Source of the DNA: AC-32 sp963717725 | GTDB lineage: Bacteria; Actinomycetota; Thermoleophilia; Gaiellales; Gaiellaceae | Assembly: GCA_963717725.1 (NCBI GenBank) | Contig: CAVQWS010000004.1 | Span: 243,149-307,148 of the forward strand | Reading direction: 5' to 3' | DNA: 64,000 nt | Part shown: positions 8,293-16,865 of the stretch, in pieces | Layout of the letters: the number at the start of each line of letters is the position of its first letter | Position numbering within the stretch: position 1 is the first letter of the stretch | Notes under the pieces: generated by a model | What the model saw: only the letters and a program-made list of their open reading frames with translations | What the model was told of the DNA's origin: nothing | The model's database searches: none | Program-made: the position numbers and the translations under genes

Positions 8293-8727
8293 ATGAAGAC
8301 CTGGAACGCAAAGCCCGGTGAAGTCGAGCGCCGCTGGTACGTCGTCGACGCCGAAGGAAAGACGCTGGGGCGTCTGGCTACGCAGATCGCCGACACGCTG
8401 CGCGGCAAGGGCAAGCCGCAGTACACCCCGCACGTCGACACCGGCGACTTCGTGGTGGTCGTGAACGCCGAGAAGATCCACGTCACCGGCAACAAGCTCG
8501 ACGCGAAGATGTATCACCGTCACTCGGGCTACCCCGGCGGGCTCAAGAGCCGGCCGCTGCGCGATGAGCTCGAGCGCCGTCCGACCGAGGTGCTGCGCAA
8601 GGCCGTCAAGGGGATGCTGCCCCGCAACCGCCTCGCGCGCGCCCAGATCAAGAAGCTGAAGATCTACGCCGGCCCCGAGCATCCGCACGAGGCACAGGCG
8701 CCGTCCGAGCTGAAGGTGGAGGCATGA
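8293..8727 (+). CDS. rplM: 50S ribosomal protein L13
   Basis: A 144-residue ribosomal protein with the family features WYVVDAEGKTLGRLAT near the N terminus and the conserved MYHRHSGYPGGLKSR segment, followed by AVKGMLPRNRLAR. It binds 23S rRNA early in large-subunit assembly. ATG 8293 gives the standard MKTW start. It lies 97 nt upstream of rpsI, the near-universal partner gene. Confidence 0.97.
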   Translation: MKTWNAKPGEVERRWYVVDAEGKTLGRLATQIADTLRGKGKPQYTPHVDTGDFVVVVNAEKIHVTGNKLDAKMYHRHSGYPGGLKSRPLRDELERRPTEVLRKAVKGMLPRNRLARAQIKKLKIYAGPEHPHEAQAPSELKVEA

Positions 8728-8753
8728 GGCGACGCTTGCGGCGCCGCTTTCAG

Positions 8754-8778
8754 GATGCGCAGGCTTTGCCTGTGTATC
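8754..8778 (+). other. hairpin in the rplM-rpsI spacer
   Basis: GATGCGCAGGC and GCCTGTGTATC pair over 11 positions (two G-U wobbles) around a TTT loop. It lies between rplM and rpsI and has no T tract, so it may be an mRNA processing or stability element rather than a terminator. Confidence 0.4.
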
Positions 8779-8824
8779 CGTCTGCAATGACCGGTCGACA
8801 CGTAGAAAGTCTGAGGGTCTTCGC

Positions 8825-9220
8825 ATGAGCGAGCTCGCCACATACACCGGCACCGGCAAGCGCAAGACCTCCGTTGCGCGCGTCGCGCTGCGGCCCGGCG
8901 ACGGCACGACCTGGTTCAACGGCCGCACGATCGAGGACTACTTCCCGCGTGCGACGCACCGAGAGCTGGCGCTCGCGCCGCTCAAGGTCGCTGGAGTCGA
9001 GGGCACCTTCGACGTCCGCGTGCGCGTCCACGGCGGCGGGCCGAGCGGCCAGGCGGGCGCCGTCCGCCACGGGATCGCCCGCGCGCTCGTGGAGGCCGAT
9101 CCGGAGCTGCGGGTCCCGCTCAAGCGCGCCGGCTTCCTGACGCGCGACGCGCGGATCGTGGAGCGCAAGAAGGCCGGTCTCCACAAGGCGCGCAAGGCGC
9201 CGCAGTTCTCCAAGCGCTAA
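8825..9220 (+). CDS. rpsI: 30S ribosomal protein S9
   Basis: A 131-residue protein with YTGTGKRKTSVARV near the N terminus, the central HGGGPSGQAGAVRHGIARAL block, and the C-terminal KARKAPQFSKR tail that reaches the ribosomal P site. ATG 8825 gives only a short leader before the conserved start. Partner of rplM; the next gene, glmM, begins on the very next base after its stop. Confidence 0.97.
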   Translation: MSELATYTGTGKRKTSVARVALRPGDGTTWFNGRTIEDYFPRATHRELALAPLKVAGVEGTFDVRVRVHGGGPSGQAGAVRHGIARALVEADPELRVPLKRAGFLTRDARIVERKKAGLHKARKAPQFSKR

Positions 9221-10483
9221 TTGCGCCGCTACTTCGGTACCGACGGGGTCCGGGGGATCGTCGGGCAAGACCTGACGCCTGAGCTCGTCGAGCAGCTCGG
9301 CCGGGCGGCGACGCTCTGGTCGGACGGGGGGCGCGTCTTCGTCGGGCGCGACACGCGAGAGTCGAGCGAGGAGCTGGAGGAGGCGTTCGGCCGGGGTGTC
9401 GTGGCCGCGGGAGGGAACGCGGTGCTCGCGGGCGTGCTGCCGACGCCGGCCGTCGCGCTGCTCGCGCTCGACCTCGGGGCAGTCATCTCCGCCTCGCACA
9501 ACCCGCCGGAGTACAACGGCGTCAAGCTCTTCGACGGCGAGGGCCGCAAGCTCACCGACGCGGCCGAGGAGGAGATCGAGGCACTCTTCGACGTCGCCTT
9601 CGCCGGGAGCCCCGGCCAGGTCGACCACGTGGACGTCGCCGAGGAGAGCTACCTCGACCACATCGTCGAGCGCTTCGGCACCGACCTCTGCGGTCTGAAG
9701 CTCGTGGTCGACTGCGCCAACGGGGCCTACTCAGGGATCGCGCCGACCGCCTTCGAGCGCCTCGGCGCCGAGGTGACGGCGATCGGCTGCGAGCCCGACG
9801 GCATGAACATCAACGTCGGCTGCGGCGCCACCGACCTCTCGACTTTGCAACAGACTGTCACTAGCTCCGGCGCCGACCTCGGCGTGGCGTTCGATGGCGA
9901 CGGCGACCGGATGCTCGCGGTCGGCGCGCGCGGCGAGGTCGTCGACGGCGACCAGATCCTCGCGATCCTGATGCTGCACCTCGGCGTCGACCTGGTCGCC
10001 GTGACGGTGATGGCGAACCTCGGTCTGCACCGGCTCGCAGAGGAGCGCGGGATCCGCGTGGTCACGACCGATGTCGGCGACCGCTACGTGCTCGAGGCCC
10101 TGCGCCGCGAGAACGGGATCCTCGGCGGCGAGCAGTCGGGCCACCTGATCTATCTGCGCGACCACGTCACCGGCGACGGCCTTGCCGCGGCGCTCCTGCT
10201 GTGCGGCGCGCTCGGCGGCCGGACGCTCGAGGAGGCGGCCGCGGTAATGCCCCGTTTCCCGCAGGCGAAGGAGAACATCCGCGTCGCCAGCAAGGAGCTC
10301 TCGGAGACCCTGCGCGAGGAGGTTGACCGCTTGAACAAGCGGTTCGACGGCCACGGCCGCGTGCTGGTGCGGCCCTCCGGCACCGAGCCCGTGATTCGCG
10401 TCCTGGCCGAGGCGGAAACGGCCCCGGAGGCCGAAGAGGCCTGTGGTACCATCTCCGCTCTCGTGAGACGAGAGCTCGGCTGA
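9221..10483 (+). CDS. glmM: phosphoglucosamine mutase
   Basis: A 420-residue enzyme converting glucosamine-6-phosphate to glucosamine-1-phosphate for UDP-GlcNAc synthesis. The phosphoserine loop ISASHNPPEYNG (Ser92), the metal-binding DGDGDR, the sugar-binding GGEQSGH and the phosphate-binding RPSGTEPVIRV are all present. The TTG at 9221, immediately after the rpsI TAA, is the only start that keeps RRYFGTDGVRG at the N terminus, so a TTG start is well supported. Slightly shorter than the usual 445 residues. It sits between rpsI and glmS. Confidence 0.95.
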   Translation: MRRYFGTDGVRGIVGQDLTPELVEQLGRAATLWSDGGRVFVGRDTRESSEELEEAFGRGVVAAGGNAVLAGVLPTPAVALLALDLGAVISASHNPPEYNGVKLFDGEGRKLTDAAEEEIEALFDVAFAGSPGQVDHVDVAEESYLDHIVERFGTDLCGLKLVVDCANGAYSGIAPTAFERLGAEVTAIGCEPDGMNINVGCGATDLSTLQQTVTSSGADLGVAFDGDGDRMLAVGARGEVVDGDQILAILMLHLGVDLVAVTVMANLGLHRLAEERGIRVVTTDVGDRYVLEALRRENGILGGEQSGHLIYLRDHVTGDGLAAALLLCGALGGRTLEEAAAVMPRFPQAKENIRVASKELSETLREEVDRLNKRFDGHGRVLVRPSGTEPVIRVLAEAETAPEAEEACGTISALVRRELG

Positions 10484-10547
10484 CCAGGCCCGACGAGGGG
10501 CCCGGGAGAGCAGCCGGGCCTTTCGCTGTTCTAAGGGAGGTTTCGAC
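10444..10547 (+). promoter_or_regulatory. glmS promoter and leader with internal terminator-like hairpin
   Basis: TGG-TACCAT (10444-10452), inside the end of glmM, repeats the guaB extended -10 (10 identical bases, tggtaccatc). It is followed by a perfect inverted repeat GCTCTCG-TGAGA-CGAGAGC (10457-10475), a terminator-like hairpin (10499-10520) with TTTC, and the SD AAGGGAGG (about 10533-10540). The layout mirrors the guaB leader. Confidence 0.5.
10499..10523 (+). terminator. intrinsic terminator-like hairpin between glmM and glmS
   Basis: GGCCCGG (10499-10505) pairs with CCGGGCC (10514-10520) around an 8-nt loop and runs into TTT. It could end the glmM transcript, attenuate glmS, or both. 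Confidence 0.55.
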
Positions 10548-12377
10548 GTGTGCGGGATCATCGGATACGTCGGCCAGAGAGCCTGTAAGGACCTCTTGCT
10601 GCAGGGGCTCGAGCGGCTCGAATACCGCGGCTACGACTCGGCCGGGCTCGCCCTGCGCGAGGACGGCGAGCTCGACTACGTCCGCGTCGTCGGCAACCTC
10701 CAGGCGCTGAAGCGCGAAGCCGGCCCGAACGGCTCGCAGGCGAAGACTGGGCTCGGCCACACCCGTTGGGCCACCCACGGCGCCGTCAACGAACAAAACG
10801 CGCACCCGCTCACCGGCTGCGACGAGCACAAGCTCGCGATCGTGCTGAACGGGATCGTCGAGAACTACCGCGAGCTGAAGGCGTCGCTCGAGGCCGAGGG
10901 CCACGTCTTCCACACCGAGACCGATGCCGAGGTGGTCGTCCACCTGATCGAGCGCCACTACGACGGCGACCTGCTCGAGGCGACGCGCCTGGCCTACCGC
11001 GAGCTCGAGGGCCACTACGCCTTCGTCGTCATCCATCACGACCATCCCGAGGAGCTCGTCGGAGCGCGGCATCAGTGCCCGCTGCTCGTCGGCGTCGGGA
11101 ACGGCGAGATGTTCCTCGCCTCGATGGTCGCGGCCTTCATCGGCGAGACGCGCTCGATCCAGCTGATCGAGGACGGCGAGGTCGTCTCGATCACGCCCGA
11201 AGGCTCGCGCTTCGTCTCCGTCGAGCACGGCGAGCTCGAGCGCGAAGTCGTCGAGGTCGACTGGGACATCGAGGCCGCCGAGAAGAGCGGCTACGAGACC
11301 TTCATGCTGAAGGAGATCTACGAGCAGCCCGACGCCGTCGCCGAGACGCTGGGCGACCGGATCCGGCACGGCGAGCTCGTGCTCGAGAGCCTGGGCATGA
11401 GCGAGACCGAGCTGCAGAACCTGCGCCGCATCGTGATCGTCGCGGCGGGCACCTCGTACCACGCCGGCGTCGTCGGCCGCTACATGATCGAGGAGTGGGC
11501 GCGGGTGCCGGTCGAGCCCGACATCGCGAGCGAGTGGATCTACCGCAACCCGGTGCTCTCGAAGGACACGCTCGTGCTCGGAATCTCGCAGTCCGGCGAG
11601 TCGCGCGACACCGTCAACGCGATCAAGCTGGCGAAGGACCTCGGCGCGCGGACGCTGGGGATCACGAACCTGATGGGCTCGCAGATCACGCGTGAGGCCG
11701 AGGCGGTGATCTACACGCGCTGCGGCCTGGAGGTTGGCGTCGCGGCGTCGAAGACCTTCACCGCGCAGGTCGCGCTGCTGGCGCTGATCGGCCTCAAGCT
11801 GGCCCAGGTGCGCGGCACGATGAAGCCCGAGGAGCTCGAGTTCATCCTCGACCAGCTCTATGAGCTTCCGCAGAAGATCGAGCAGTTCCTCGACGGCGAC
11901 CACCCGGTCGAGGAGATCGCCCAGCGCCTCTACGACAAGCCGTTCTTCCTCTACCTCGGCCGGCACATCGGCCTTCCGGTGGCGCTCGAAGGCGCGCTCA
12001 AGCTGAAGGAGATTTCCTACATCCCGACCGACGCCTACTCGGCCGGCGAGATGAAGCACGGGCCGATCGCGCTCCTCGAGGAGGGTACGCCCGTCGTCTG
12101 CGTGGCGACCGACCAGAAGGTGATCTACGAGAAAGTCGTCTCGAACATCCAGGAGACCAGGGCCCGCGGCGCGCACGTGATCGCGATCGCGACCGACGGC
12201 AACGAGGACATCCAGCACCACGCCGACGACGTGATCTACATCCCGCGCTCGCCGGCCTTCCTGCAGTCGGTGCTCGCGGTCGTGCCGCTGCAGCTGCTCG
12301 CCTACCGGATCGCGCGGCTGCGCGGACTGAACGTCGACCAGCCGCGCAACCTGGCGAAGACCGTCACCGTCGAGTAG
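10548..12377 (+). CDS. glmS: glutamine--fructose-6-phosphate aminotransferase (isomerising)
   Basis: A 609-residue enzyme making glucosamine-6-phosphate from fructose-6-phosphate and glutamine, the step before GlmM. The N-terminal Ntn glutaminase starts V/M-CGIIGYVG, so Cys2 becomes the nucleophile after processing. Two SIS domains follow (AAGTSYHAG and AVASKTF-type sugar-phosphate loops), and the protein ends LAKTVTVE as in the family. GTG 10548 is fixed by the Cys2 requirement and by the SD. Known GlmS regulation by ribozyme or small RNA is found in other phyla; here the leader suggests attenuation. Confidence 0.97.
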   Translation: MCGIIGYVGQRACKDLLLQGLERLEYRGYDSAGLALREDGELDYVRVVGNLQALKREAGPNGSQAKTGLGHTRWATHGAVNEQNAHPLTGCDEHKLAIVLNGIVENYRELKASLEAEGHVFHTETDAEVVVHLIERHYDGDLLEATRLAYRELEGHYAFVVIHHDHPEELVGARHQCPLLVGVGNGEMFLASMVAAFIGETRSIQLIEDGEVVSITPEGSRFVSVEHGELEREVVEVDWDIEAAEKSGYETFMLKEIYEQPDAVAETLGDRIRHGELVLESLGMSETELQNLRRIVIVAAGTSYHAGVVGRYMIEEWARVPVEPDIASEWIYRNPVLSKDTLVLGISQSGESRDTVNAIKLAKDLGARTLGITNLMGSQITREAEAVIYTRCGLEVGVAASKTFTAQVALLALIGLKLAQVRGTMKPEELEFILDQLYELPQKIEQFLDGDHPVEEIAQRLYDKPFFLYLGRHIGLPVALEGALKLKEISYIPTDAYSAGEMKHGPIALLEEGTPVVCVATDQKVIYEKVVSNIQETRARGAHVIAIATDGNEDIQHHADDVIYIPRSPAFLQSVLAVVPLQLLAYRIARLRGLNVDQPRNLAKTVTVE

Positions 12378-12388
12378 CGCGCCACCCG

Positions 12389-12394
12389 TATCGT
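12389..12394 (+). promoter_or_regulatory. -10 element of a leaderless promoter (permease-YHS gene)
   Basis: TATCGT ends 8 nt before the ATG at 12403, so transcription should begin at or next to the start codon. No SD is present. Confidence 0.5.
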
Positions 12395-12402
12395 CGAGAC
12401 CG

Positions 12403-13629
12403 ATGGACGTGCTCAGCGCGATCGGCGACGGCCTCTCGAACGCGTTCACAATGGCGTGGGAGGTCTGGTGGGCGCTCGTGCTCGGCTTCCTGCTCTCGGC
12501 GATGGTGCAGGCGTGGGCGCCGCGCGACCGGCTCGAGCGTGCCCTGGGCGGCCGTGGCCCGGGGACGATCGCGCTCGCGACCGGGCTCGGCGCGGCCTCG
12601 TCGTCGTGCAGCTACGCGGCCGTCGCGATCGCGAAGTCGCTCTTCCAGAAGGGCGCCAGCCTGGCCTCCGCGATGGTCTTCCAGTTCGCCTCGACGAACC
12701 TCGTCTTCGAGCTCGGGATAGTGATCTGGATCTTCCTCGGCTGGCAGTTCACGCTCGCGGAGCTCGTCGGCGGCCTGATCCTGATCGTGCTGATGTGGAT
12801 CGGCGTGCGCGTGTTCGTCTCGCGGCGCGAGGAAGAGCAGGCTCGCGCGCGGGCGCAGTCGGTCGACGCGGGGCACCAGCACCATTCGGCCGGCGGCTCG
12901 CCGGCGCTCTCGCTTCAGGGTTGGTCGGACGTGGCTCACAACTTCCGCGGCGACTGGCAGATGCTCTGGAGGGAGATCGGCCTGGGTTTCCTCATCGCCG
13001 GCTTCGTCGCGCTGCTGCCGCAGTCGTTCTTCAACTCGCTCTTCCTGACGGGGCACGGCGGGACGCTGCAGGTGATCGAGAACGTGCTCGTCGGCCCGCT
13101 CGTGGCCGTGCTCTCCTTCGTCTGCTCGGTCGGGAACGTGCCGCTCGCCGCGGTGCTCTGGGGCGGCGGGATCTCGTTCGCGGGCGTGATCGCCTTCATC
13201 TACGCCGACCTGATCATCATCCCGCTGGTGATCGTCTACCGACGCTACTACGGCCGGCGCGTGGCGGGGATCGTCGTCGGGCTGATGTTCGGCTCGATGG
13301 TCGTCGCCGCGCTCGCGGTGGACGGGATCTTCAGCGCCCTCGGGCTGGTGCCCACCACCCGGCCGTCGATCGACTCGATCGTCGAGCGCGGCATCACCTG
13401 GAACTACACGGCCGTGCTGAACATCCTCTTCACGCTCGTCGCGGTTGCGTTGTTTGTACTGACTCTGCGGCGCGGCGCGCGTGACCCGGTCTGCGGGATG
13501 ACGGTCGACCGTCGGACAGCGTTGACGCTCGAGCGCGGCGGCCGGACGCACTTCTTCTGCGGGCCGGGCTGCCGGGCGAAGTTCGAGGCGGCTACGGCAG
13601 CTTCGGCAGATCCGGAAGCGGCAGGTTAG
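12403..13629 (+). CDS. permease (DUF318/ArsP-like) fused to a C-terminal YHS domain
   Basis: A 408-residue membrane protein with about eight to ten helices in two halves, containing ATGLGAASSSCSYAAVAIAK and a matching VCSVGNVPLAAVLWGGG, the paired motifs of the ArsP/DUF318 permease family. A His-rich cytoplasmic loop (HQHHS) lies between the halves. After the last helix there is a short YHS domain, DPVCGMTVDRRT and HFFCGPGCRAKF, a Cys-based metal-binding module common on copper and heavy-metal transporters. Relatives export methylated arsenic or are uncharacterised, so metal or metalloid efflux is a reasonable inference. No ars or cop regulator is adjacent. Confidence 0.8.
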   Translation: MDVLSAIGDGLSNAFTMAWEVWWALVLGFLLSAMVQAWAPRDRLERALGGRGPGTIALATGLGAASSSCSYAAVAIAKSLFQKGASLASAMVFQFASTNLVFELGIVIWIFLGWQFTLAELVGGLILIVLMWIGVRVFVSRREEEQARARAQSVDAGHQHHSAGGSPALSLQGWSDVAHNFRGDWQMLWREIGLGFLIAGFVALLPQSFFNSLFLTGHGGTLQVIENVLVGPLVAVLSFVCSVGNVPLAAVLWGGGISFAGVIAFIYADLIIIPLVIVYRRYYGRRVAGIVVGLMFGSMVVAALAVDGIFSALGLVPTTRPSIDSIVERGITWNYTAVLNILFTLVAVALFVLTLRRGARDPVCGMTVDRRTALTLERGGRTHFFCGPGCRAKFEAATAASADPEAAG

Positions 13630-13851
13630 GCAGGTTCACCCGCGGCAGCGGGAGCAGCGGCGGCAAGGGCGGAACCTCGACGTTGGGCAGCGGCGGCACC
13701 TCCACTTTCGGCAACTGCGGCGCCGGCGGCGTGGGCGGAGCGGTCACCGGCGGCGGCGCCGGCGGAGCAGGTGTGTCGGCCGCGGGGGCGGGCGGCGGCA
13801 CCGGGTGTGTGGCCGTCGCGGGCGGCGCGATCCCCCTTTCGGGTACCAAGA
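13592..13851 (-). CDS. doubtful proline-rich small ORF
   Basis: On the minus strand a frame ending at TAG 13592 encodes a tail that is about half proline with repeated PLP and VEVPPLP units, and its codons end in G or C. Upstream of about 13850 the codon bias is lost. No signal peptide and no convincing start is seen (TTG near 13851 or an internal GTG), and it overlaps the permease 3' end. It may be a remnant, or repetitive non-coding DNA. Confidence 0.2.
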
Positions 13852-14058
13852 GGCAACATGCGCGTTTGTAGCGCGAGACGCGCAGGGCTTGGCCGGCATC
13901 GCGTGGGTGCGCCCGGAAGAACTCGACCAGCTTGCTTCGCTGCGGCGCGGCCCCCAGGGCGGAAGCGGTATTCCGCCTCGAGCTCCCCTCGGCACTCCCC
14001 GCGCCGCGCCTGCACCTGCGCGGCTGGGGGCCGTTGACCGGCTCCTCGCCCGTCTCCG
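13852..14058. other. non-coding stretch downstream of mreB
   Basis: Between the proline-rich frame and mreB there is no reading frame with the G/C-ending codon bias of the neighbours; short frames on both strands have mixed third positions. Nothing recognisable is seen. Confidence 0.4.
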
Positions 14059-15099
14059 CTAGCGGCTGCGGCTCTTGCGTTGGGCCTTCGCGGACCGCTC
14101 GAGCGTCTCGAGCTCGTCGAGGCTGCGGCCGGCGCCCTCGACCACGCAGGTCAGGGGTGACTCCGCAATCTGCACCGGGAGGCCCACCTCTTGGCGCAGC
14201 TTCTCGTCCAGCCCTCGCAGCAGCGAGCCGCCGCCGGCGAGCACGATCCCGCGTACGCCGAGGTCGGCCGCGAGCTCCGGCGGCGTCCGCTCGAGCGTGT
14301 CCTTGACCGCGGCCACGATCCGGCCGACCGGGCCCTCGAGCGCGCGTCGCACGTCGGCGCCCGAGACCGTCACGCGCCGCAGCAGGCCCGTGACGAGGTC
14401 GCGCCCAGCAACGGTGGTCTCGGCGCCGTCGTCGTCCCTCGAGACCGAGCCGACCTCGATCTTCGCTGCCTCGGCCGTCTCCTGGCCGATCAGCAGCTTG
14501 TGCATGTTCTTGACGTGGTCGACGATCGCGTCGTCCATCTCGTAGCCGCCGACGCGGATCGACTCCCAGACGACCATTCCGCCGAGCGAGATGACCGCGA
14601 CCTCGGTCGTGCCGCCGCCGACGTCGATCACCATGCTCGCGACCGCGTCCGCGACCGGGAGGCCCGCGCCGATCGCCGCCGCCATCGGCTCCTCGATCAG
14701 GTAGACCGTGCGCGCGCCGGCCACGCGGGTGGCCTCGTCGACCGCACGGCGCTCGACGTCGGTGATCCCGCTCGGCACGCAGAGCACGACCCGGGCGAAG
14801 GCAAAGCGCGAGCCGGCCGCCTGCGTGATGAAGTGGCGCAGCATCGCCTCGGTCATCTCGAAGTCCGCGATCACCCCGTGCCGCAGCGGCCTTGTCGCGC
14901 GGATCGAGGCCGGCGTGCGCCCGATCATGCGCTTCGCCTCGGCGCCGACGGCGTGCACCTTGCCCGTCTCCTCCGAGATCGCGACCACGGACGGCTCGAA
15001 GAGCACGATCCCCCGGCCGCGGATGAACACGAGCGTGTTCGCCGTGCCGAGATCGACCGCCATGTCGCGGCCGCCACCCAATGACCCCCAGAGCCGCAT
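14059..15099 (-). CDS. mreB: rod-shape-determining protein MreB
   Basis: A 346-residue actin-like ATPase that forms filaments under the membrane and guides lateral cell-wall synthesis. The phosphate-1 motif is VDLGTANTLVF, phosphate-2 is VIDVGGGTTEVAVI and the adenosine motif is GIVLAGGGSLLRGLDE; RHGVIADFEMTEAMLRHF is typical of MreB. The ATG at 15099 adds a short N-terminal leader (RLWGSLGGGRD) before the usual start. No mreC or mreD follows, so this is a solitary copy, as also seen for extra mreB genes. A TAGGCT hexamer lies 9 nt upstream. Confidence 0.93.
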   Translation of the reverse strand: MRLWGSLGGGRDMAVDLGTANTLVFIRGRGIVLFEPSVVAISEETGKVHAVGAEAKRMIGRTPASIRATRPLRHGVIADFEMTEAMLRHFITQAAGSRFAFARVVLCVPSGITDVERRAVDEATRVAGARTVYLIEEPMAAAIGAGLPVADAVASMVIDVGGGTTEVAVISLGGMVVWESIRVGGYEMDDAIVDHVKNMHKLLIGQETAEAAKIEVGSVSRDDDGAETTVAGRDLVTGLLRRVTVSGADVRRALEGPVGRIVAAVKDTLERTPPELAADLGVRGIVLAGGGSLLRGLDEKLRQEVGLPVQIAESPLTCVVEGAGRSLDELETLERSAKAQRKSRSR

Positions 15100-15129
15100 C
15101 AGCGGTGCAGCCTAGATATAAACGCTGGA
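15100..15129. promoter_or_regulatory. divergent promoter region, mreB / iminopeptidase
   Basis: Thirty bases separate the two starts. On the plus strand TATAAA (15117-15122) ends 7 nt before the ATG at 15130; on the minus strand TAGGCT (15114-15109) ends 9 nt before the mreB ATG. The two hexamers are adjacent and no SD is visible. Confidence 0.45.
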
Positions 15130-16014
15130 ATGGAGGCGGAAGGCCGGATTCCGTTCCACGGCTACGAGACCTGGTGGCGCTCGGTCGAGCCGGAGGACGG
15201 TGACGCGATCCCGCTGCTCTGCCTGCACGGCGGCCCGGGCGCGAACTGGCTGCACATGAAGCCGTACGAGGCGCTGGCGGGCGAGCGGCGCGTCGTCTTC
15301 TACGACCAGCTCGGAGCAGGAAACTCGGCGGTGGAGGAACCGCACGACCCGGCGATGTGGACGCCGGAGCTGTTCGTCGAGGAAGTCGGCGTCGTCCGCG
15401 AGGCGCTGGGGCTCGAGCGGGTCCACCTCCTCGGGCACTCGTGGGGCGGCATGCTCGGGATGCAGTACGCGGCCACGCAGCCGGACGGGCTCGTCTCGCT
15501 GATCGTCGAGAGCTCGCCGCCCTCGGTGCCTGCGTGGATGGGCGAGCTGGCGAAGCTGCGCGCGGAGCTGCCGCCCGAGGTCGAGGCGACCCTGCGCAAG
15601 CACGAACAGTCGGGGACATTCACCGATCCGGAGTACGAAGAGGCGGTGATGGTCTTCTACAAGCGCCACGTCTGCCGCACCGATCCGTGGCCGGACTGGG
15701 TGGTCGAGTGCTTCGCGATCCTCGACGCGAATCCGGAGGTCTACCACTCGATGAACGGGCCGAGCGAGTTCCACGTGATCGGGACCCTCCGCGACTGGGA
15801 CATCACGCCGCAGCTCGGCAGGATCCAGGCACCGACGCTGCTCTTCTGCGGCCGCTACGACGAGGTCACGCCGGCGAGCGTCGAGGTCGCGCATCGGGCG
15901 ATCCCCGGCTCCGAGTTCGTCGTCATGCAGGAGAGCTCGCACATGGCGCAGGCCGAGGAGCCGGAGGAGACGCTCGAGCTCGTCCGCGGCTTCCTCGCGC
16001 GAGTGGAGGAATGA
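15130..16014 (+). CDS. pip: proline iminopeptidase-like alpha/beta hydrolase
   Basis: A 294-residue alpha/beta hydrolase of peptidase family S33, which removes N-terminal proline from small peptides. The oxyanion motif HGGPGANWLHM, the nucleophile elbow GHSWGGMLG, an acid near CGRYDEVTP and the catalytic His in SSHMAQ are in the expected order. No signal peptide, so cytosolic. ATG 15130 leaves a normal N terminus. It converges on the next gene across a shared terminator. Other S33 amidases or esterases are possible. Confidence 0.85.
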   Translation: MEAEGRIPFHGYETWWRSVEPEDGDAIPLLCLHGGPGANWLHMKPYEALAGERRVVFYDQLGAGNSAVEEPHDPAMWTPELFVEEVGVVREALGLERVHLLGHSWGGMLGMQYAATQPDGLVSLIVESSPPSVPAWMGELAKLRAELPPEVEATLRKHEQSGTFTDPEYEEAVMVFYKRHVCRTDPWPDWVVECFAILDANPEVYHSMNGPSEFHVIGTLRDWDITPQLGRIQAPTLLFCGRYDEVTPASVEVAHRAIPGSEFVVMQESSHMAQAEEPEETLELVRGFLARVEE

Positions 16015-16040
16015 GAAAGGCCGCCCCGGGCGGCCTTTCT
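16014..16040. terminator. bidirectional intrinsic terminator
   Basis: A 12-bp perfect stem, AGAAAGGCCGCC (16014-16025) with GGCGGCCTTTCT (16029-16040), and a CCG loop. A/T runs on both sides make it usable by both convergent genes. It begins within the iminopeptidase stop codon. Confidence 0.85.
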
Positions 16041-16061
16041 CGTACAAGCAGACGAAGGAGC

Positions 16062-16787
16062 CTAGGCGCCGGGCTCGTGGTCGCCCACGTGGTTTGCCGC
16101 AACCGCCTCGACCTGGGCCAGCGAATAGCGCTGCGGCGCGCGGATCCGCACCGAGATCCTGTCCCCGACCTTCAGCTGGCCGGGCGAGATCAGTGTGGGG
16201 ACGCGGCCCTGCCAGAGGACGAAGACCGTATGGGCGTCATAGCTGAACGTCTCGTTCAGCGGCTGCCCGAGCATCCCCCGCAAGGCGCGCAGGTTGCCGT
16301 TCGTGATGTGCAGCGAGACATGGCCGCCGCTCGCCGGTCCGTTGAGCGTCCCGATGAACAGCCAGAGCGGCTGGCGCGGGAAGCGGCCCGACGGGCCCTG
16401 GTCGGCGACCTGGCGTGCCGGGGTCGACTCGACCTGGGAGAGGGACGAGCTGCGGTCGGCTCGGATCCGAACGGTCACGCGGTCACCCGCGAGCAGGTTC
16501 GACTCGGGGACGACCGTCGGGACACCGTGCGTCCAGCGCAGGAACTGCGTGTTCGAGTCGACGGCGAAGTTGCGGTCGTCGCTCTGTCCAATCAGCTTCT
16601 TGAGCGCAATGTGGTTGCCGCCCTTGACGTCGACGGCAAGTGTCGACGAGCTTCCAGCGTCGGCCAGCAGCCGGCCGTTGAACAGGAAGAGCACGGTGGA
16701 GCTGCGGTTCGCGGCGAGTGTCGCCGAGGCTCCGGTGGTGAGCACCGTCAGCGCGAGCGCCGCGGCGAGCAGGACACGCTTTCTCAT
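16062..16787 (-). CDS. secreted protein with a duplicated ~95-residue domain
   Basis: A 241-residue protein starting MRKRVLLAAALALTVLTTG, a clear Sec signal peptide cleaved near ASA-TLA. The mature part is two copies of one domain (about residues 30-130 and 140-240); matching blocks include ALKKLIGQ/ALRGMLGQ, PTVVPESNLLAGDRV/PTLISPGQLKVGDRI and VTVRIRA/ISVRIRA, resembling small OB-like DUF5666-type domains. The function is unknown. ATG 16787 is preceded by an AAGGAG SD at 16795-16800. Eighty bases upstream lie three 11-bp phased repeats that may bind a regulator. Confidence 0.75.
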   Translation of the reverse strand: MRKRVLLAAALALTVLTTGASATLAANRSSTVLFLFNGRLLADAGSSSTLAVDVKGGNHIALKKLIGQSDDRNFAVDSNTQFLRWTHGVPTVVPESNLLAGDRVTVRIRADRSSSLSQVESTPARQVADQGPSGRFPRQPLWLFIGTLNGPASGGHVSLHITNGNLRALRGMLGQPLNETFSYDAHTVFVLWQGRVPTLISPGQLKVGDRISVRIRAPQRYSLAQVEAVAANHVGDHEPGA

Positions 16788-16865
16788 CTCTCGACTCCTT
16801 CTTCGGGGAGAGGCGCCATCAAGTCGCATCCTTCCCCGCCGATGTCAGGTCGCCATTACGCGGGG

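Noticed and set aside
13805..14062. Plus-strand 85-codon frame between the permease and mreB
   Set aside because: Third positions are not G/C-biased as in other genes here, and no motif is found.
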